Origin: Henckelia pumila
Lineage: Eukaryota > Streptophyta > Magnoliopsida > Lamiales > Gesneriaceae
DNA: 64,000 nt
Direction: 5' to 3'
Assembly (NCBI RefSeq): GCF_033568475.1
Contig: NC_133120.1
Span: 81,196,151 to 81,260,150 of the forward strand
Shown: positions 35,991 through 47,754 of the stretch, piece after piece
How the letters are laid out: every line of letters begins with the position of its first letter
How positions within the stretch are numbered: the first letter of the stretch is position 1
Notes under the pieces: generated by a model
The model's input: only the letters and a program-made list of their open reading frames with translations
Database searches by the model: none
Told to the model about the DNA's origin: nothing
Position numbers and translations under genes: made by a program

Positions 35991-38823
35991 TGAAACGACC
36001 CTAACTCTATAATTAATAAATAAATATGCGGAAATTTTTTTTATACTTATAAAATAAAATATGTACATATATGCCCATACATATATGCACAGAATAAAAA
36101 GACTTAAAATAAATAAATAAATAAATAAATAACTTAAATAAAAATGCATTCTTTAATAAAATAAATATCTGAGTCTACATTTAATTAAAATACTGTCATG
36201 AAAAAATAATTAAAAACTGCATGCACTAAAAATATTTAAAAATAACATTCCAAAACCCAACCACTGAAAATTACTTAAAAATGTAACATACTAAAAATAT
36301 TCAAAACATGCATAACGACTCAGACATCTATCACGGTCACGGGGTCACTGCATGTCCGCTCATATGTCCTCGCCGCCGGTAGGAGCTACATCCTCCTCTA
36401 CGTACTCACCTGCACCATATAAGTGTAGTGAGCCTAGAGGCCCAACATGCTAACATAACAAGGGTTTAAAATAATTTAAATCACTTTGATACTAATAAAT
36501 AACATATACATGAATGAGCATGCTTAAAAATATCATGACATAAACATAACTTAAATTAACTTAAATAACATAATACATAAATATTGTTGAGCAGTTAAAT
36601 TTCTAACATCGCATGATTGTATCCGTAGTGTAACCTTAAATCATACATTAAATACTGATCAGCGTGGAAACCAACGTACGTGGCGGTGACGAATCACCTC
36701 TTAAATTGGCAGTAAACCGCCCTTCAATAGTTCACATATGGGGACGAATCCTCCTTAAATTGTCACACTACTTCAACTTTCAACATAAAATATTTTATTA
36801 TTGCTCAACCTTAAACATTTAATTATGCATAAAATTATTTCATGAATGCATGTACTTAAATAAAATGTGTGTCCTTCATATATATTTAATTTAATTTTTT
36901 ACTAACATATAAATATTAAATTAACTTCAATGCATAAAAATAATTAAATATATAATCAAGACACATGCAAATTTCTCCTGGATTGTACTGGACTGCTGGC
37001 CCTAAACTCTCAAGCCCATTTACTTAAATCTGGCCCATTAACACAGAGACTGACCCATTAACATACTTAAGCCCAATGAAATTATTCTAAGCCCAATTAA
37101 ATAATTCAAGCCCATTAACAACTCATTCTGGCCCAATGGGCCCACAAGCCCAAAGACTGGCCCAATAATATTTATGGGCTCAAAAGCCCATAAAATTAAT
37201 GGACTAACTTAATTAAAATTTTAAAAGCCCAAATAAAATTATTTGGGAGTTCAAATAATTTTATTTTTAATTAATTGGCCTAAAAACCAATTAATTCATA
37301 AAATACTTTAAAAATAAAAAGACTCGAGCCCGGCCCACCAAACCCGGACCCGGACCAACTTAACCCGACCCCCTAACCTACTGACCCGACCCAAGCCCCT
37401 CAGACCCGGCCCAGACCACCCCAGCCCCAAACCCGTACCCCCCCCCTTGCCCTGCTCGCTTCTGCTGCGGGCAGCAGCAAGAAAGCCCGGCGGCCATCCC
37501 GCTCCGGCCACCCACCGGCCGGAGGGCCACCCCTAGGACCTAGCCCACATCCAGACCTTTCCATCAAGCCAAGAATCAGCCCAATCCATCGACTATGGAG
37601 TGAGAACGAAGCTCTGCAACCCAGCCCATCTGCAGCTAGCGCACAGAAGCGAGCAGCTGCGGAACTTCCCTTCGTTCTCGATGCTCCGACCACTAAAGAC
37701 CATGAAACCTCTTCCAAAAACTTAGAAAACATCAAGGGGGTTCTAACCCAACCAACCTTACCCTAAGCCGTGGTCTGAGGAAGGAGAACGAAGCTCCCTT
37801 CCCCGAAACCCTAACCTGCGAACCCATGGCCCCAAAACTGATGCAGTTCGGTTTCCAGCCCTGCTCCAGCCTTGACCATGGTCATGGCTCGACTCCTAGG
37901 ACCCCCACACACTCCTTGGCTCTTGAACCAGCAGACCGATCCAATCCCATGACATAAAACGTGTGATTATGCATGAAACAAGGCAAAAATCATGAGTTTA
38001 CCATGTTCTAACCAAGAACTAAACAAAACCAACGTGAGTTACATCAAAAATATCTGACATCAGTGCATTAAATAGCTTATATGGTGTTGAGAAAGAATTA
38101 CACATGCCTTGCACCGAAGAAATCGATAGATCGACGGACGTAGGACGTTTCCGGGACGACGGGACGACGAACAACTCAAAGTTTCGAACAAACTCGGCTA
38201 TGGAGCCTTGGAGGCTGCTGGAAACGATGAAGAGGGTGATGGAGAAGAGTGGGGTGTTGGCTGGGGCTTGAATACGTGAGGTTGGGTATATTAGGTTTAG
38301 GGTTTAATTAAATTAAAGTATAGGATAGTTAAATATAATTAAAAAGGTTTTAATTATAAAAATTATACCACTTAAAAATCTATATAAAATTTAATAATCT
38401 GATAAATAACTTAAATATATTAAAATCCCGAAATATCAAATTAATGGAATTTTAAAAATACTAAAAAGTCAATATTTTGGCTTATTTTGAATAAAAACGG
38501 ACTCCCAAAATTATATAAAATTAAATACTAAGAATTTTGAGGAAATAAAACTCAAAATAATATTTTTGGGCTCTAAAAAGACTCATAAAATAATTTGAAT
38601 AGAAAGTTGTCATCTCGTCCGTCCACGGTCCCGTCTATGCGATCAAAAATAATTAAATACTATAAATCATAAAAATCACTAATTATGGGTTAAATGCTTA
38701 AAAATAAATTAAATCATGCACAAATAATTCACATAATTATTTAACCCATAAATCTAAAATTTAAATAATTAAATATCCTAATTATGCATGCGAATTTACG
38801 TATTTAAAATACCGGGTGTTACA
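35991..38823 (-). repeat. 5' LTR of the Tekay-like element
   Basis: On the top strand it runs from TGAAACGACCCTAACTC to CCGGGTGTTACA. The primer-binding site lies immediately left of 35991. The minus-strand promoter of the element would be in this copy. Confidence 0.92.
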
Positions 38824-38828
38824 GAGAT

Positions 38829-39590
38829 CTTAAAATATACGTCTAATGTAACCAAATAAAATAATTACCTGAACTAAGGAAAATTCATGAGATTGATGTA
38901 TGTCTATAGTTGTCAGTTAGTTAATCTTCATGTTGTTTGCTTCTTATTTTTATTATCGGTTTGTTTTCCACGGACATGTCAATATCAGTAACCCTTGTGT
39001 GGATGTTAATCTATGCTTTGGTAGCTGACACATTTTTCTTCTGACTGTATACACTAGTGCCAGCATCGATCACTGATAACGTGCATTACTTTAAGTTTTA
39101 TGGTCTTTCTATTTCGGAACAAAATTTTTTAGTCACAAAAGGTATTGATCTAGCTTTATCACCTTTTTAATACAAAATGAGCTTAACCATCTGGATAAAT
39201 GCAACATGATACTTTTCAGTTCAAATTTTCTATTTGTTGATTGTCTTCTTAAGTTAAGAAAGATAATGAAAATTTCAGGTAGTGGCAGGTTTCTCATTTG
39301 GCTTGCCAAAAGAAATTCAGGATTGAGGAATTGCCTGGGATTGAAAATACGGCCAAAAGTAGGCAACAGGTTTCTCAGTTGTTAAGCACATGCACACCCA
39401 GATATGTACGCATGTATATCTATATGTATAAAATTAAAATGAAGTTCTTCCTGTGGAAACTCAAAAACATGAAATCGATTCTCATAAGCTGCAGTTATCT
39501 TCTTGTGCAGTTGGCCAAGCGTGCTAAACAGTAGGTGAATGAGCTGGCTCTAAGGAACATGTAAAGTCTTCAATTTTAGTGTATTGTAAC
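38829..39590 (+). other. Spacer with possible exon debris
   Basis: Continuation of the DNA interrupted by the Tekay element. At 39289-39366, between AG and GT signals, 26 codons read with no stop and include IEELPGIENTAKSRQQ; after a TTCTTGTGCAG acceptor-like site at about 39511, LAKRAKQ and a stop follow. This could be the end of a host gene or chance. I do not recognise it. Confidence 0.3.
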
Positions 39591-40035
39591 GCACGTATCC
39601 AAGATTATTTTGTTGGGAGGGCTTAACGTATAAATTATAAAAATATTTTTATAAAATATTTGTCTAAATATATATTTATTTTTAAAATAACATTTTATAA
39701 AAATATTTAAAAATTATTTTTATAAAATTATTTTATAAATACTTCTTCAAACATGCAGAACTTTAATTTTTTAAAATTATTTCACCAAATAGAGAATTGA
39801 ATCGATGGGCTAGTTTAGATTTTTTATGAATAACATTTTTTATGAATAACATTTTCTTTTCTTTCAACAATTTTATATTTTCTCGGACTCTTCAACCCCA
39901 TTTAATTTGCTCAACCAAAAAATTTGATGGGCTTGTTTATTAATTGGACCAAAATATACTCATACAAAACTTTTAAGGTTGGGGGCTTGCTGGGCTTAAG
40001 CCCAGTCAAGCCCCTGTGTTGGTACGCCTCTGCCC
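39591..40035. repeat. Unclassified repeat fragment
   Basis: Begins near TTGGGAGGGCTTAA and ends with GGGCTTGCTGGGCTTAAGCC and TACGCCTCTGCCC. These phrases recur in plant transposon debris. It replaces the first bases of the adjacent LTR. Confidence 0.35.
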
Positions 40036-43000
40036 ATAAATTCGTCACGTAAATCCGCATGCATAACTAGGAGACTTAATAATTTTAAAATAATGTGAAA
40101 ATGTGTTAAATTGCTTTTATGGAATATTATGTGAATTATGTGATTTAATTGCATGTTTTAAATATTATTTCAGCATTTAAACCGCTAGGTTTTAATTTAT
40201 AAGTTTAATTAAGAAAGATATTTTATGATCGCGTAGGTGGGACCGTCGACGGACGAGATGTTAGTTTTCACCCAAAATATTTTATGAGATTTTTAGGAGC
40301 CTTAACATATTATTTTATGGTAAGATTTTAAGAAAATTATGGTATTTATATATGTATATATGTATGTGCCCGTTTTTATCTAAAATAAGTCATTTTAATG
40401 ACTTATATTAACCTTTAAAAATCCTTTTATTTTATATTTCGGGATTTAAGGTTAAATATCAGATTTATGATTGTGTTTAAGAGTTTTAATTTATTTAATT
40501 AGTTTAATAATTAGCTATTATCCTAAACTTGTTTTTATTAAAGAATTGACCTAAACCCTACCCCTTAACCTACGTAAAAACCTTCTAGCCGCCTCCCTCA
40601 TCCTTCTTCCCCATCTCTCACGTTCTCTAGCAGAGAACTCATCCACCATAGCCGAGCTTTCAAGGTTTTTTATTTTAGTTTGGAGATCCGTTCATCCCGG
40701 AGGGCCTTGCGCGTGACATAAGAATTATTTCTTGCTAATAATTATCAAGGCACGTTCGAATCCCTTCTTGCTCACCATTTAAATCATAGTACACTGATTT
40801 ATGCATAAAAGATTTGATGTTGCATGTGTATTTAATTTTAGAATGAAATCCTTCATGAGCATGCATAGTTATTCACGTTTTTATGACACGATGGCTTGTT
40901 TTTGCAAGTTTCTGATCCAAGGGTTGTTCGAGGGGCTAACCAATGGTTCAAGGGTCGAGATAGGGTCCTTAGGGTCTTTTTGGATGGGTGGTTCAGGCTG
41001 GAAAGGGCTGGAATCGAGGCATATCTCCTGATGCGCAGCAGATTGCGCAGGTTGAGCGAGGTTGGGAGATTGGATCGTTCCCGGTCCACAGAGCGTGTTT
41101 TAGGGTGATTCCATATGGGTTAGAATCCCAAGACCTTAGGAAAGCTTTTCCATGTAGTGCCCCGATCGGTAATGACTGGAGTTGGGCGGCCAAACGACCG
41201 GAATGCGGTGGTCGCGTTCTGCACACGAGCAAAAACTAGAGTGTGATTGTTTTGGTTTGTTCTCTTTTTGCAGAGCTCCGTTTGAGGTCAAATTTGTTGG
41301 GTTAGAACTACTGGATGTAAGCTAAGTATGGGTGGTCGTTTCACGGTCAAAGGTGGCCTGAACAGGCAGCACGATCAGATTTTCTGAAGCCGCTTAGGGC
41401 TGCCTAGAGTTGGGTTTAGGGAGAGGTAAGCTAGGGTTGTGTCTTGTGTTTTGGCGGGTCGGGCTTGGCTTTTTGGGTCCGGGTCTGGTCTAAAACATAA
41501 TAGGTCAAGTTATATTGGTCAGGGTCTGTGTTATATTAGTTGGGCTCGGGTATTTTATTTTAAATTAAATAAGAGTTTAAGTAGTTAATTAATGGGTAGA
41601 GCTTGACTAATTAATTAATTGAATTAATTTTATGGGCTTTAATAATTATTGAAGTGAGCCCACTAATTTGTCATGGGCCGTGTGATCCATGAGAATTATT
41701 GGGTCAAGTTGTGTCAGGTTTAGAAATTTTATCGATCTAATTTATAAGTTAATGGTTAGTTAATAATTTTATTAATTTAATTTTAAGTTAATTAGTTAAT
41801 GGGCTTAAATTATGTTTTTAAGTGAGCCCATTAGTTTCTCACAGGTCTGGGGGTCCATGAAGCTTAATGGGCCAGGTCAGGTTGGGTTTTTGGGTTTTTG
41901 GGCCAGTCTAGGAATTTTTGAGTTTAAGTCTAGTGGTCAGCAGCTCGAACAAGTCCTTGGAAAAATAAATGAACCGTAAATATATATTTAATTCATGCAT
42001 GTATTTTATTAGTTATAAAGTATGATTTTTAAGAAAATAAATTAAGTATATATTTACGGGCAAATTTTCATGAAATAAATAAATAAATGAGAATTTTAAG
42101 TTCATGCATCATTAAGAATTTTCATGATAAGTTTAAGAGCATGTTATGAAAAATATTTTTTATGGAAGTTGAAGTGAAGGTGGAAAGTGATGTGGTTGGA
42201 GGCCGGGATACCTGGGCTCGGTGACCTTCCTGATAATGTTTATGTATGATGAGCTTATGGATCCAGCTGAGAGGGCTGGTGAAGTGGTAGCACAGAGGTG
42301 GAAACCCCATCGCCGAGTACGTTGGTTTTTAGATTGATCAATCGCTTAGTATGAGGCCACCGACATGGATACGACCTGTTGAGAACTAAGAAATCATGAA
42401 AAGTCATTTTTATGAGAATTATAAAGTATGATGATTTATATTATTGCATGATGATTAAGCTGTATAATTAGTTATTTCATGTTTATATGCATATAATTTT
42501 AAGATCATGCACGTATAATTATTATTCACGTATTTTATATGATGTGTGTTTGTATGTGGTTTCATTTCGTTATATAAGGATAGAACGTGCTGAGCCTCTA
42601 GGCTCACTAGATTTAAATGGTGCAGGTGAGCAAAATGTCAATAAGGACAATGTGTTCCCGACTGGCGGCGAGAGCGTATGAGTTTACAGGCGGCTAGTAC
42701 CCGTGACCATCGCTCTATTATGATATTTATGTTGAGATTTAAAATACGTATTTCCGCACACGTTTCATTATTTTAGATTTTTGAGAGTATGCATGGATTT
42801 TAGATTTAAGTAATTATTTTCTAAGTTTGCATGGATTTTTGTGTATAATTATTATTTATGAATTTTATTATGGAATTTTTTTTATAAATTATTATTTAGT
42901 AATTAATTTTAAGTATTTAATTGCATGCTTGTACTTTTATTGTACTTATTGTGTTTATGTATTCTAAATTAAGTAAAGTTATTTTTAAGTATGATATATA

Positions 43001-43094
43001 TATGTATGGGCATATATATATATTTATATTCATTATTTCATCGTTAGGGAGTTTTAAAAAAAAAATATTCCAGTAGAAGTTTTAGAACGTTTCA
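40036..43094 (+). repeat. Tekay-family LTR in inverted orientation, probable solo LTR
   Basis: Begins with ACGTAAATCCGCATGCATAA, the complement of the LTR terminus at 31800 and 38790, lacking the first bases. It continues with GGGACCGTCGACGGACGAGA and the GAGCCTCTAGGCTCAC / GGTGCAGGTGAG segment, and ends AGAACGTTTCA as the family's 3' end does. About 3.06 kb and clearly more diverged than the pair around the full element. No internal coding region adjoins and no clear target duplication was seen. Confidence 0.75.
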
Positions 43095-43115
43095 ATTACG
43101 GCATTGGAAGTCACT

Positions 43116-43327
43116 GAATCTATTGTAGATGGCTTAGTGCCTGGGGGTCAGGTACAACTTACAAGTATAAAATTTCAGTTTCTTGTATTACGGCCTCTTG
43201 TTGAATCTACCGTAGATGGCTTAGTGTCTGACAATAGGTGTTTGTTGATCATGATAGTGTCTTTGGATTCCCGATTATTAGACATGGGGTCAGGTACAAT
43301 TAAGTATAAAATTTCAGTTTCTTGTAT
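43116..43327 (+). repeat. Imperfect tandem duplication
   Basis: Unit 1 (43116-43188) and unit 2 (43203-43327) share GTAGATGGCTTAGTG near the start and GGGGTCAGGTACAA plus AGTATAAAATTTCAGTTTCT near the end. Unit 2 has about 50 extra bases in the middle. It lies between the inverted LTR and the orphan exon, probably in intron. Confidence 0.7.
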
Positions 43328-43715
43328 ATGGTTGCACCTTGAGGTTTGCAACAACTATTTACAATTTTGCATATGATCAGTTTTATGACATGATATTTCT
43401 GGTTTGCTTCTTTCGAGAGGTTTATATCACCTTCAGGCTAGATTTCCTATCAATCATGACAACCGACGAGGAACCTCTAATTCTTTCAAAAACTTGATTG
43501 TTGGTTAAATCGTGGAACAGTCAAATTCTTCAGTTTTAGGAAAAAAGTTATATATGTATGTGTGTCTATATATTCAAGAAATATGCATGTCCACCATGTT
43601 CCTAGAATTCCTTTTCTGTTTTCAGAATTATTTTGATGTTTAGTATCACTTAACCATAATACCGTATGTTTAGAGATTGTGTGCATTTCACTTGAATGAC
43701 ATTCTTGTTAGACAG

Positions 43716-43892
43716 GATTTCATTCAATCTGATGTTCTGGAAGTGGCAGTAGACATGAGGGACTATTTTGAGGGCAACTCGGACAAACTCATACACGTAG
43801 GCATGTCGTGCGACGATGAGGGATGGTTGTTGAGCAATCCGATGGGAATAAGAACTGAACGAGAGATCCATGCAGAATTCGAAGGTGCTTGA
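43716..43892 (+). CDS. Putative terminal exon of an unrecognised gene
   Basis: A 58-codon open stretch directly follows a good acceptor (CTTGTTAGACAG) and ends in TGA. The peptide is hydrophilic and looks protein-like: DFIQSDVLEVAVDMRDYFEG near the start, then IHVGMSCDDEGWLLSNPMG and a final EIHAEFEGA. Composition and codon use are unlike the AT-rich surroundings. I do not recognise the family. Upstream exons were not found; a 3-kb LTR occupies 40036-43094 just upstream, and the sequence at 39289-39366 is a weak candidate for an earlier exon. It may be the 3' end of a working gene with a large LTR in its intron, or a remnant. Confidence 0.5.
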   Translation, partial: DFIQSDVLEVAVDMRDYFEGNSDKLIHVGMSCDDEGWLLSNPMGIRTEREIHAEFEGA

Positions 43893-44680
43893 ATTTATCG
43901 AAGAATATACCAGAAACATGGATAATTTCTGTTTGGTATATAACCTAACGACTAATGACATTGCAGCTGTGCATGAACAATGACAGACATATTGGTTGGT
44001 GGCTGTTACTCTTCTCATGTTGTTTACAATTGACATCATGGTCCATGCATGTTATAGCGCCCTTAGTAGTCAAATGATTCTTCAATGTTGTTATTTGAAG
44101 ATTTACCTATGTTGAGCTTAAGCGACCCTCTTAACAGTTAGTTCTTCAAGATTCGACAATTTGCTGAAGCCTGGAGGTGTCTAGCTCTCACTTCGGTACT
44201 TACTCGATGTCTGGAGGCTTGCTGTTCCATTTTATTTACGATCGATGTACCGAATACTTTGTAATGGAACAAGTTGCATCTGTTGTTGCAGCAGAGGCCT
44301 CGTTGAACCACCTCCAGGGTCTGTAAAAAAATTGTTGCTTGCTTCGATGGTAATCTGTTGCTGATATGCGTGTACTTGATTACACCAATTTTCTTGCTTT
44401 TACATTCATTTATGATTAAATTGTTTGGATCTATCGCTAACATATTACATAATACATGACTAGTTAGTTTGTAGCATAACTTGAAAATAAAATTTACTTA
44501 ATATACGGACAGATACTAACAGCAAGAAGAGTGACCGAAATGCAAAGAAAACATAAATGTATGAGATACCAGATTCATACTTGGATAACCAAAACCATGC
44601 GAAAACAAGGAAATCTCAGGTTGCGGCTCATACACAGAATGATTAAACTGGCAGAAACTTGGGTCCATGAACATTATAAT

Positions 44681-45295
44681 CTAATCAAGAACAATGGGAG
44701 AATCGAAGGTCATTCCCCGGGAATCCACGACAGGCACCAGTTCAGGTGGCAAATCACCCCTAAAGATATGCACCTTGAATCTGAGATTGCTTCTGCTGTT
44801 CTGCACCAGTTCAAACACACAACCATCTCCACACTTGAGATCATTATCCGAGAGAAATCTTTTCCACTCTGAGTCGAACGCAAACGTAGGGCGACCAGAG
44901 CCTCCACGGTACGATGCGTTCCAATCCTTGCCCCTATATCTGAGAATCACGGGGACAATCGCTAGAGGAAGCAATTGAACCATGTGGGCAGGTAGGCACT
45001 GTTGGGAACAAAGGGGAATTCACCATAATAACTCAATCAAACAAACAGTTGAAACAAAATGAAATGTGTGTGAATGATATTTATTTACCAATGCACATGA
45101 TTTCTCCATATGTGATTTTGTAAAAATCACATCAAAAAAGGGTACACCCAGAAGATGGGAAACTACTTCTTCTTCTACATCTTCTTCAGCTTCTACTTCT
45201 ACTTCAACTAGAGGAGATTGAGAGGTCGATCCAAATGAAGCCTTGCGTTGCTTCCCCCTCAGACGGCTCGCTATGCTTCCAGAAGCAACGGTCAT
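44681..45295 (-). CDS. Single B3-domain protein (REM-like DNA-binding protein)
   Basis: Two exons, 45089-45295 and 44681-44998, with a 90-bp GT/AG intron in phase 0; 174 residues. The B3 DNA-binding fold starts at FFDVIFTKSHMEKSCAL (exon 1) and continues in exon 2 with LPAHMVQLLPLAIVPVILRY, GKDWNASYRGG, FAFDSEWKRFLSDNDLKCGD, CVFELV and FKVHIFRGD, a complete domain in order. The N-terminus is basic (RLRGKQRK), then strongly acidic (EVEVEAEEDVEEE). REM-type B3 proteins are nuclear and often act in reproductive or meristem development; the target here is unknown. The first ATG in frame is at 45293-45295; an acceptor-like TTTAG precedes it by 20 bp, so a 5' UTR intron is possible. Confidence 0.85.
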
Positions 45296-45299
45296 TGTG

Positions 45300-46373
45300 T
45301 TTGTGTACACCTAAACACACACACACACAAATTTAACATCCTGAAACAATGCATATCCCAACCCAATGACATGCACCATGTGCTTTCATGCAAGAAATGA
45401 TTGAAAATCTCCGTCTTAAAAACAATGCTTGCTTGCATTTAATATGATTGTGTATACTATGAAGTTCAAGATCGACTTCCAAGTCAAAGACCTGTAAAAA
45501 TCAAAATCTCGTACAAATATATAAAAAAATTAAAAATATGAGTAAACATAACTCAACCTTGTCTCTTGTTGGTCAACTATGATACAGAGATCATACTGTG
45601 ATTCAAGAGGAATATTCGAGACGAAAATAAAGTTTGCCAGCACTTGGCTTGTCCCTAATAAACACCTAATTCTTGAACCAAAGTTGCTTATTAACAAACA
45701 CCTAGCACACAACTGGTCCGGGGTTCGAGTCACCTTAATCGTGAGTTGACGAAAATCCAAATCAGCACATATAATAAAATTTTAAAGAGTGCAATACGAA
45801 TTACAACTACTCAAATAATCTAAAAAGTAAAATCCAAATCGCATGACCTTAACCCATGTAAGAAATAAAAAATAATAATAATTGAGACCGTTTCATAGGA
45901 TTTTGTGTATATATATATATATAAATTCACGTAATCAGTGTGATAGAACATTACTAGCCGGACATGACACATACATTGCTTGTGATTAGCATAATATATG
46001 AAAATTACGAACTTGACCCTTCATTTTTCCGCATTCCAAATCAGCCCCAGCATAACAACAGAAACCCCAAAATCAAGCACTTGAGAAAGAATAATCTAAA
46101 AAGTAAAATCCAAAAAATTCACCTTTCTGCGTACGCTGCTCTCAATCTCATCTTTCTCATCTTCGAAAGCATCTTCGACTTTCACGCTCTTATGGAGACG
46201 CTCTTTCCCCTCCATCCACTCAGTCGCATCTCCGCCGTTGGTTGGGGTGGAATATAAGGGTGGGTAAATAGGGGATTGCACGGGGTCAGCACCGCTGCTT
46301 CTCGTTTTCCCTCCTTTCATTTTCTCTCTCTACAAAGTATGTGTAAATTTGAAATCAAAGTATATTTTATCAT
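45300..46373. other. Spacer between the B3 gene and a palindromic element
   Basis: About 1 kb. A short (AC)n run lies at 45316-45330. The segment 46100-46330 contains open frames on both strands and a CT-rich tract, but no recognisable motif. Confidence 0.4.
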
Positions 46374-47232
46374 CGTATAATAGCCAAAATAATCCTTTAA
46401 ATTTATTAGTTTTGTGCTTTAGTTTTATAAATATTTAATTTTGGATTTTAGTTCTATAAATTAAGTTATGTTTTGGTTTTTGGTCTTTTTTTATTTAAAT
46501 AATGTTTTTATAATCGTACCGATAATCGAATCGGTTTAACTTAAAAAAATAGTCCAACCCTTTTAACCAGACGGTCGGACCGAAAAATAGTTTATATAAT
46601 ATAATATAATTAATAATATATTTCAAATTATAAAAACCTAAAAAATGTGCATATAAAAAAAAATACATTACCATAGTTTGAAAACTAAATAACTTTATAA
46701 ATATATTTAAAAGATTACTTATATTTATATTTTTTTAAAAAAATATATATCAATCAAATAAAAACTCTAATATAAATAAAATAATATTCTTAACAAGTAC
46801 AGATTTTAAATAACCGTGTATATATATAATATTAAATTAAGATTTTAAAATATAAAAAAAAAACTATTTTTTCAAAAAAAATCGAAAGACCTGTTTTTTG
46901 GTTTCTTGGTTTTGGTCGGTTCTTGACTGGTTTAACCGTTAAAATAGTTTTTTAGAGTGTTTCGAACCAGACTAGTGACCAGTTTTCGATCAAACCGGTC
47001 GGTTCGATTTTGAAAAGATGGCATTTAAGTGTTGATATCAACTGACACATCATCATTTCTCAATGTCACGTAATCATTTTTAGCTGTCAATTAGCATTTT
47101 CTGATGTCACGTCAACACTACATAAGAAAAGACTAAAAACCAAAACATAAATTAATTTATAGGACCAAAATCCAAAATTAAATACATATAAAACCAAAAC
47201 ACAACATGACCAAACTTAGATGACCATTTTGA
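46374..47232. mobile_element. Large palindromic nonautonomous element, about 860 bp
   Basis: The left arm (TTTAATTTTGGATTTTAGTTC, AAGTTATGTTTTGGTTTTTG) is repeated inverted in the right arm (CAAAATCCAAAATTAAAT, CCAAAACATAAATTAATTTA). The GACCAAAA-type arms and the central CACGT-like motifs resemble the 306-bp MITE at 20164-20469. The middle is AT-rich and noncoding. Exact ends and target duplication are unclear. Confidence 0.55.
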
Positions 47233-47467
47233 CTATATTCCCTTTTATTTTCTTTGCAAATGAGTAGTAGTGACTTTTGCTTACTAATTAAATTCCACAT
47301 GTATCTTCACATTATATAAAAAAAAACTACATAAATAAAAAAATCAAGAAAGAAAGAAATATACTAGAGATAAAGAAGTTGAAAATAGTTTGTAATAATT
47401 TTAAAATTGAAGATGATATTTTTTAACGGTAAAAATAAACGAGTAATTTCATTTAGTATGAGTACTT

Positions 47468-47535
47468 AGCATATAATAATTATAATAATTTATATATATA
47501 TATATACATATATAAATTATTATAATTATTATATG

Positions 47536-47537
<2 letters not shown>
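47468..47537. repeat. 70-bp palindrome
   Basis: AGCATATAATAATTATAATA at the left is repeated exactly inverted at the right, about 29 bp per arm around an (AT)n centre. It is followed by a pure (AT)n run at 47538-47574. It would extrude as a cruciform or fold as a hairpin. Confidence 0.8.

Positions 47538-47574
<37 letters not shown>
47538..47574. repeat. (AT)n microsatellite
   Basis: About 18 uninterrupted AT units next to the 70-bp palindrome. Confidence 0.9.
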
Positions 47575-47576
<2 letters not shown>

Positions 47577-47754
47577 AGCAAATAAGTCTTTTAAAAAAAG
47601 TAACTCCATGTTTTTTTCGCCTAACATCGATACTATAAATAGAAAAGGTAATTAATGATAGAAAAAAAAAATTATTGTAGAGAATATTAATTATTGACAA
47701 CTATTTGACATGTATTCCAAGACAAAAAATGGATCTTGGATTTTGCATAGATGG

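Larger units (their letters stand above)
29010..38823 (-). mobile_element. Ty3/gypsy chromovirus, Tekay/Del-like, with long LTRs
   Basis: A 9.8-kb fossil with LTRs of about 2.83 kb and a perfect 5-bp duplication GAGAT (29005-29009 and 38824-38828). Next to the 5' LTR, CTCTGATACCA on the top strand is the initiator-Met primer-binding site; a purine tract AGGGGGGGAGAAT precedes the 3' LTR. Coding sequence at about 31884-35839: gag remainder with a zinc knuckle (CYHCKELGNGAYNC), protease (LLDSGATHSF), reverse transcriptase (FIDDILIY), RNase H ([13 protein letters not shown]), integrase (H-H-C-C finger, then the catalytic core) and a C-terminal chromodomain-like end ([12 protein letters not shown]). 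The gag part is short for the family, and the element is broken, with several breaks. The LTRs differ by roughly 1-2% by eye, so insertion is recent. Confidence 0.93.

Noticed and set aside
39289-39540. A two-exon mini-gene ending in LAKRAKQ
   Set aside because: Splice signals are weak, the upstream context is unclear and no family is recognised; recorded only as possible debris.
45640-45735. tRNA-like motif (GGTTCGAGTC) suggesting a SINE
   Set aside because: A B-box-like sequence is present, but a TAGC...ACTGG box-A candidate stands too close to it, and no 3' tail or target duplication is visible.
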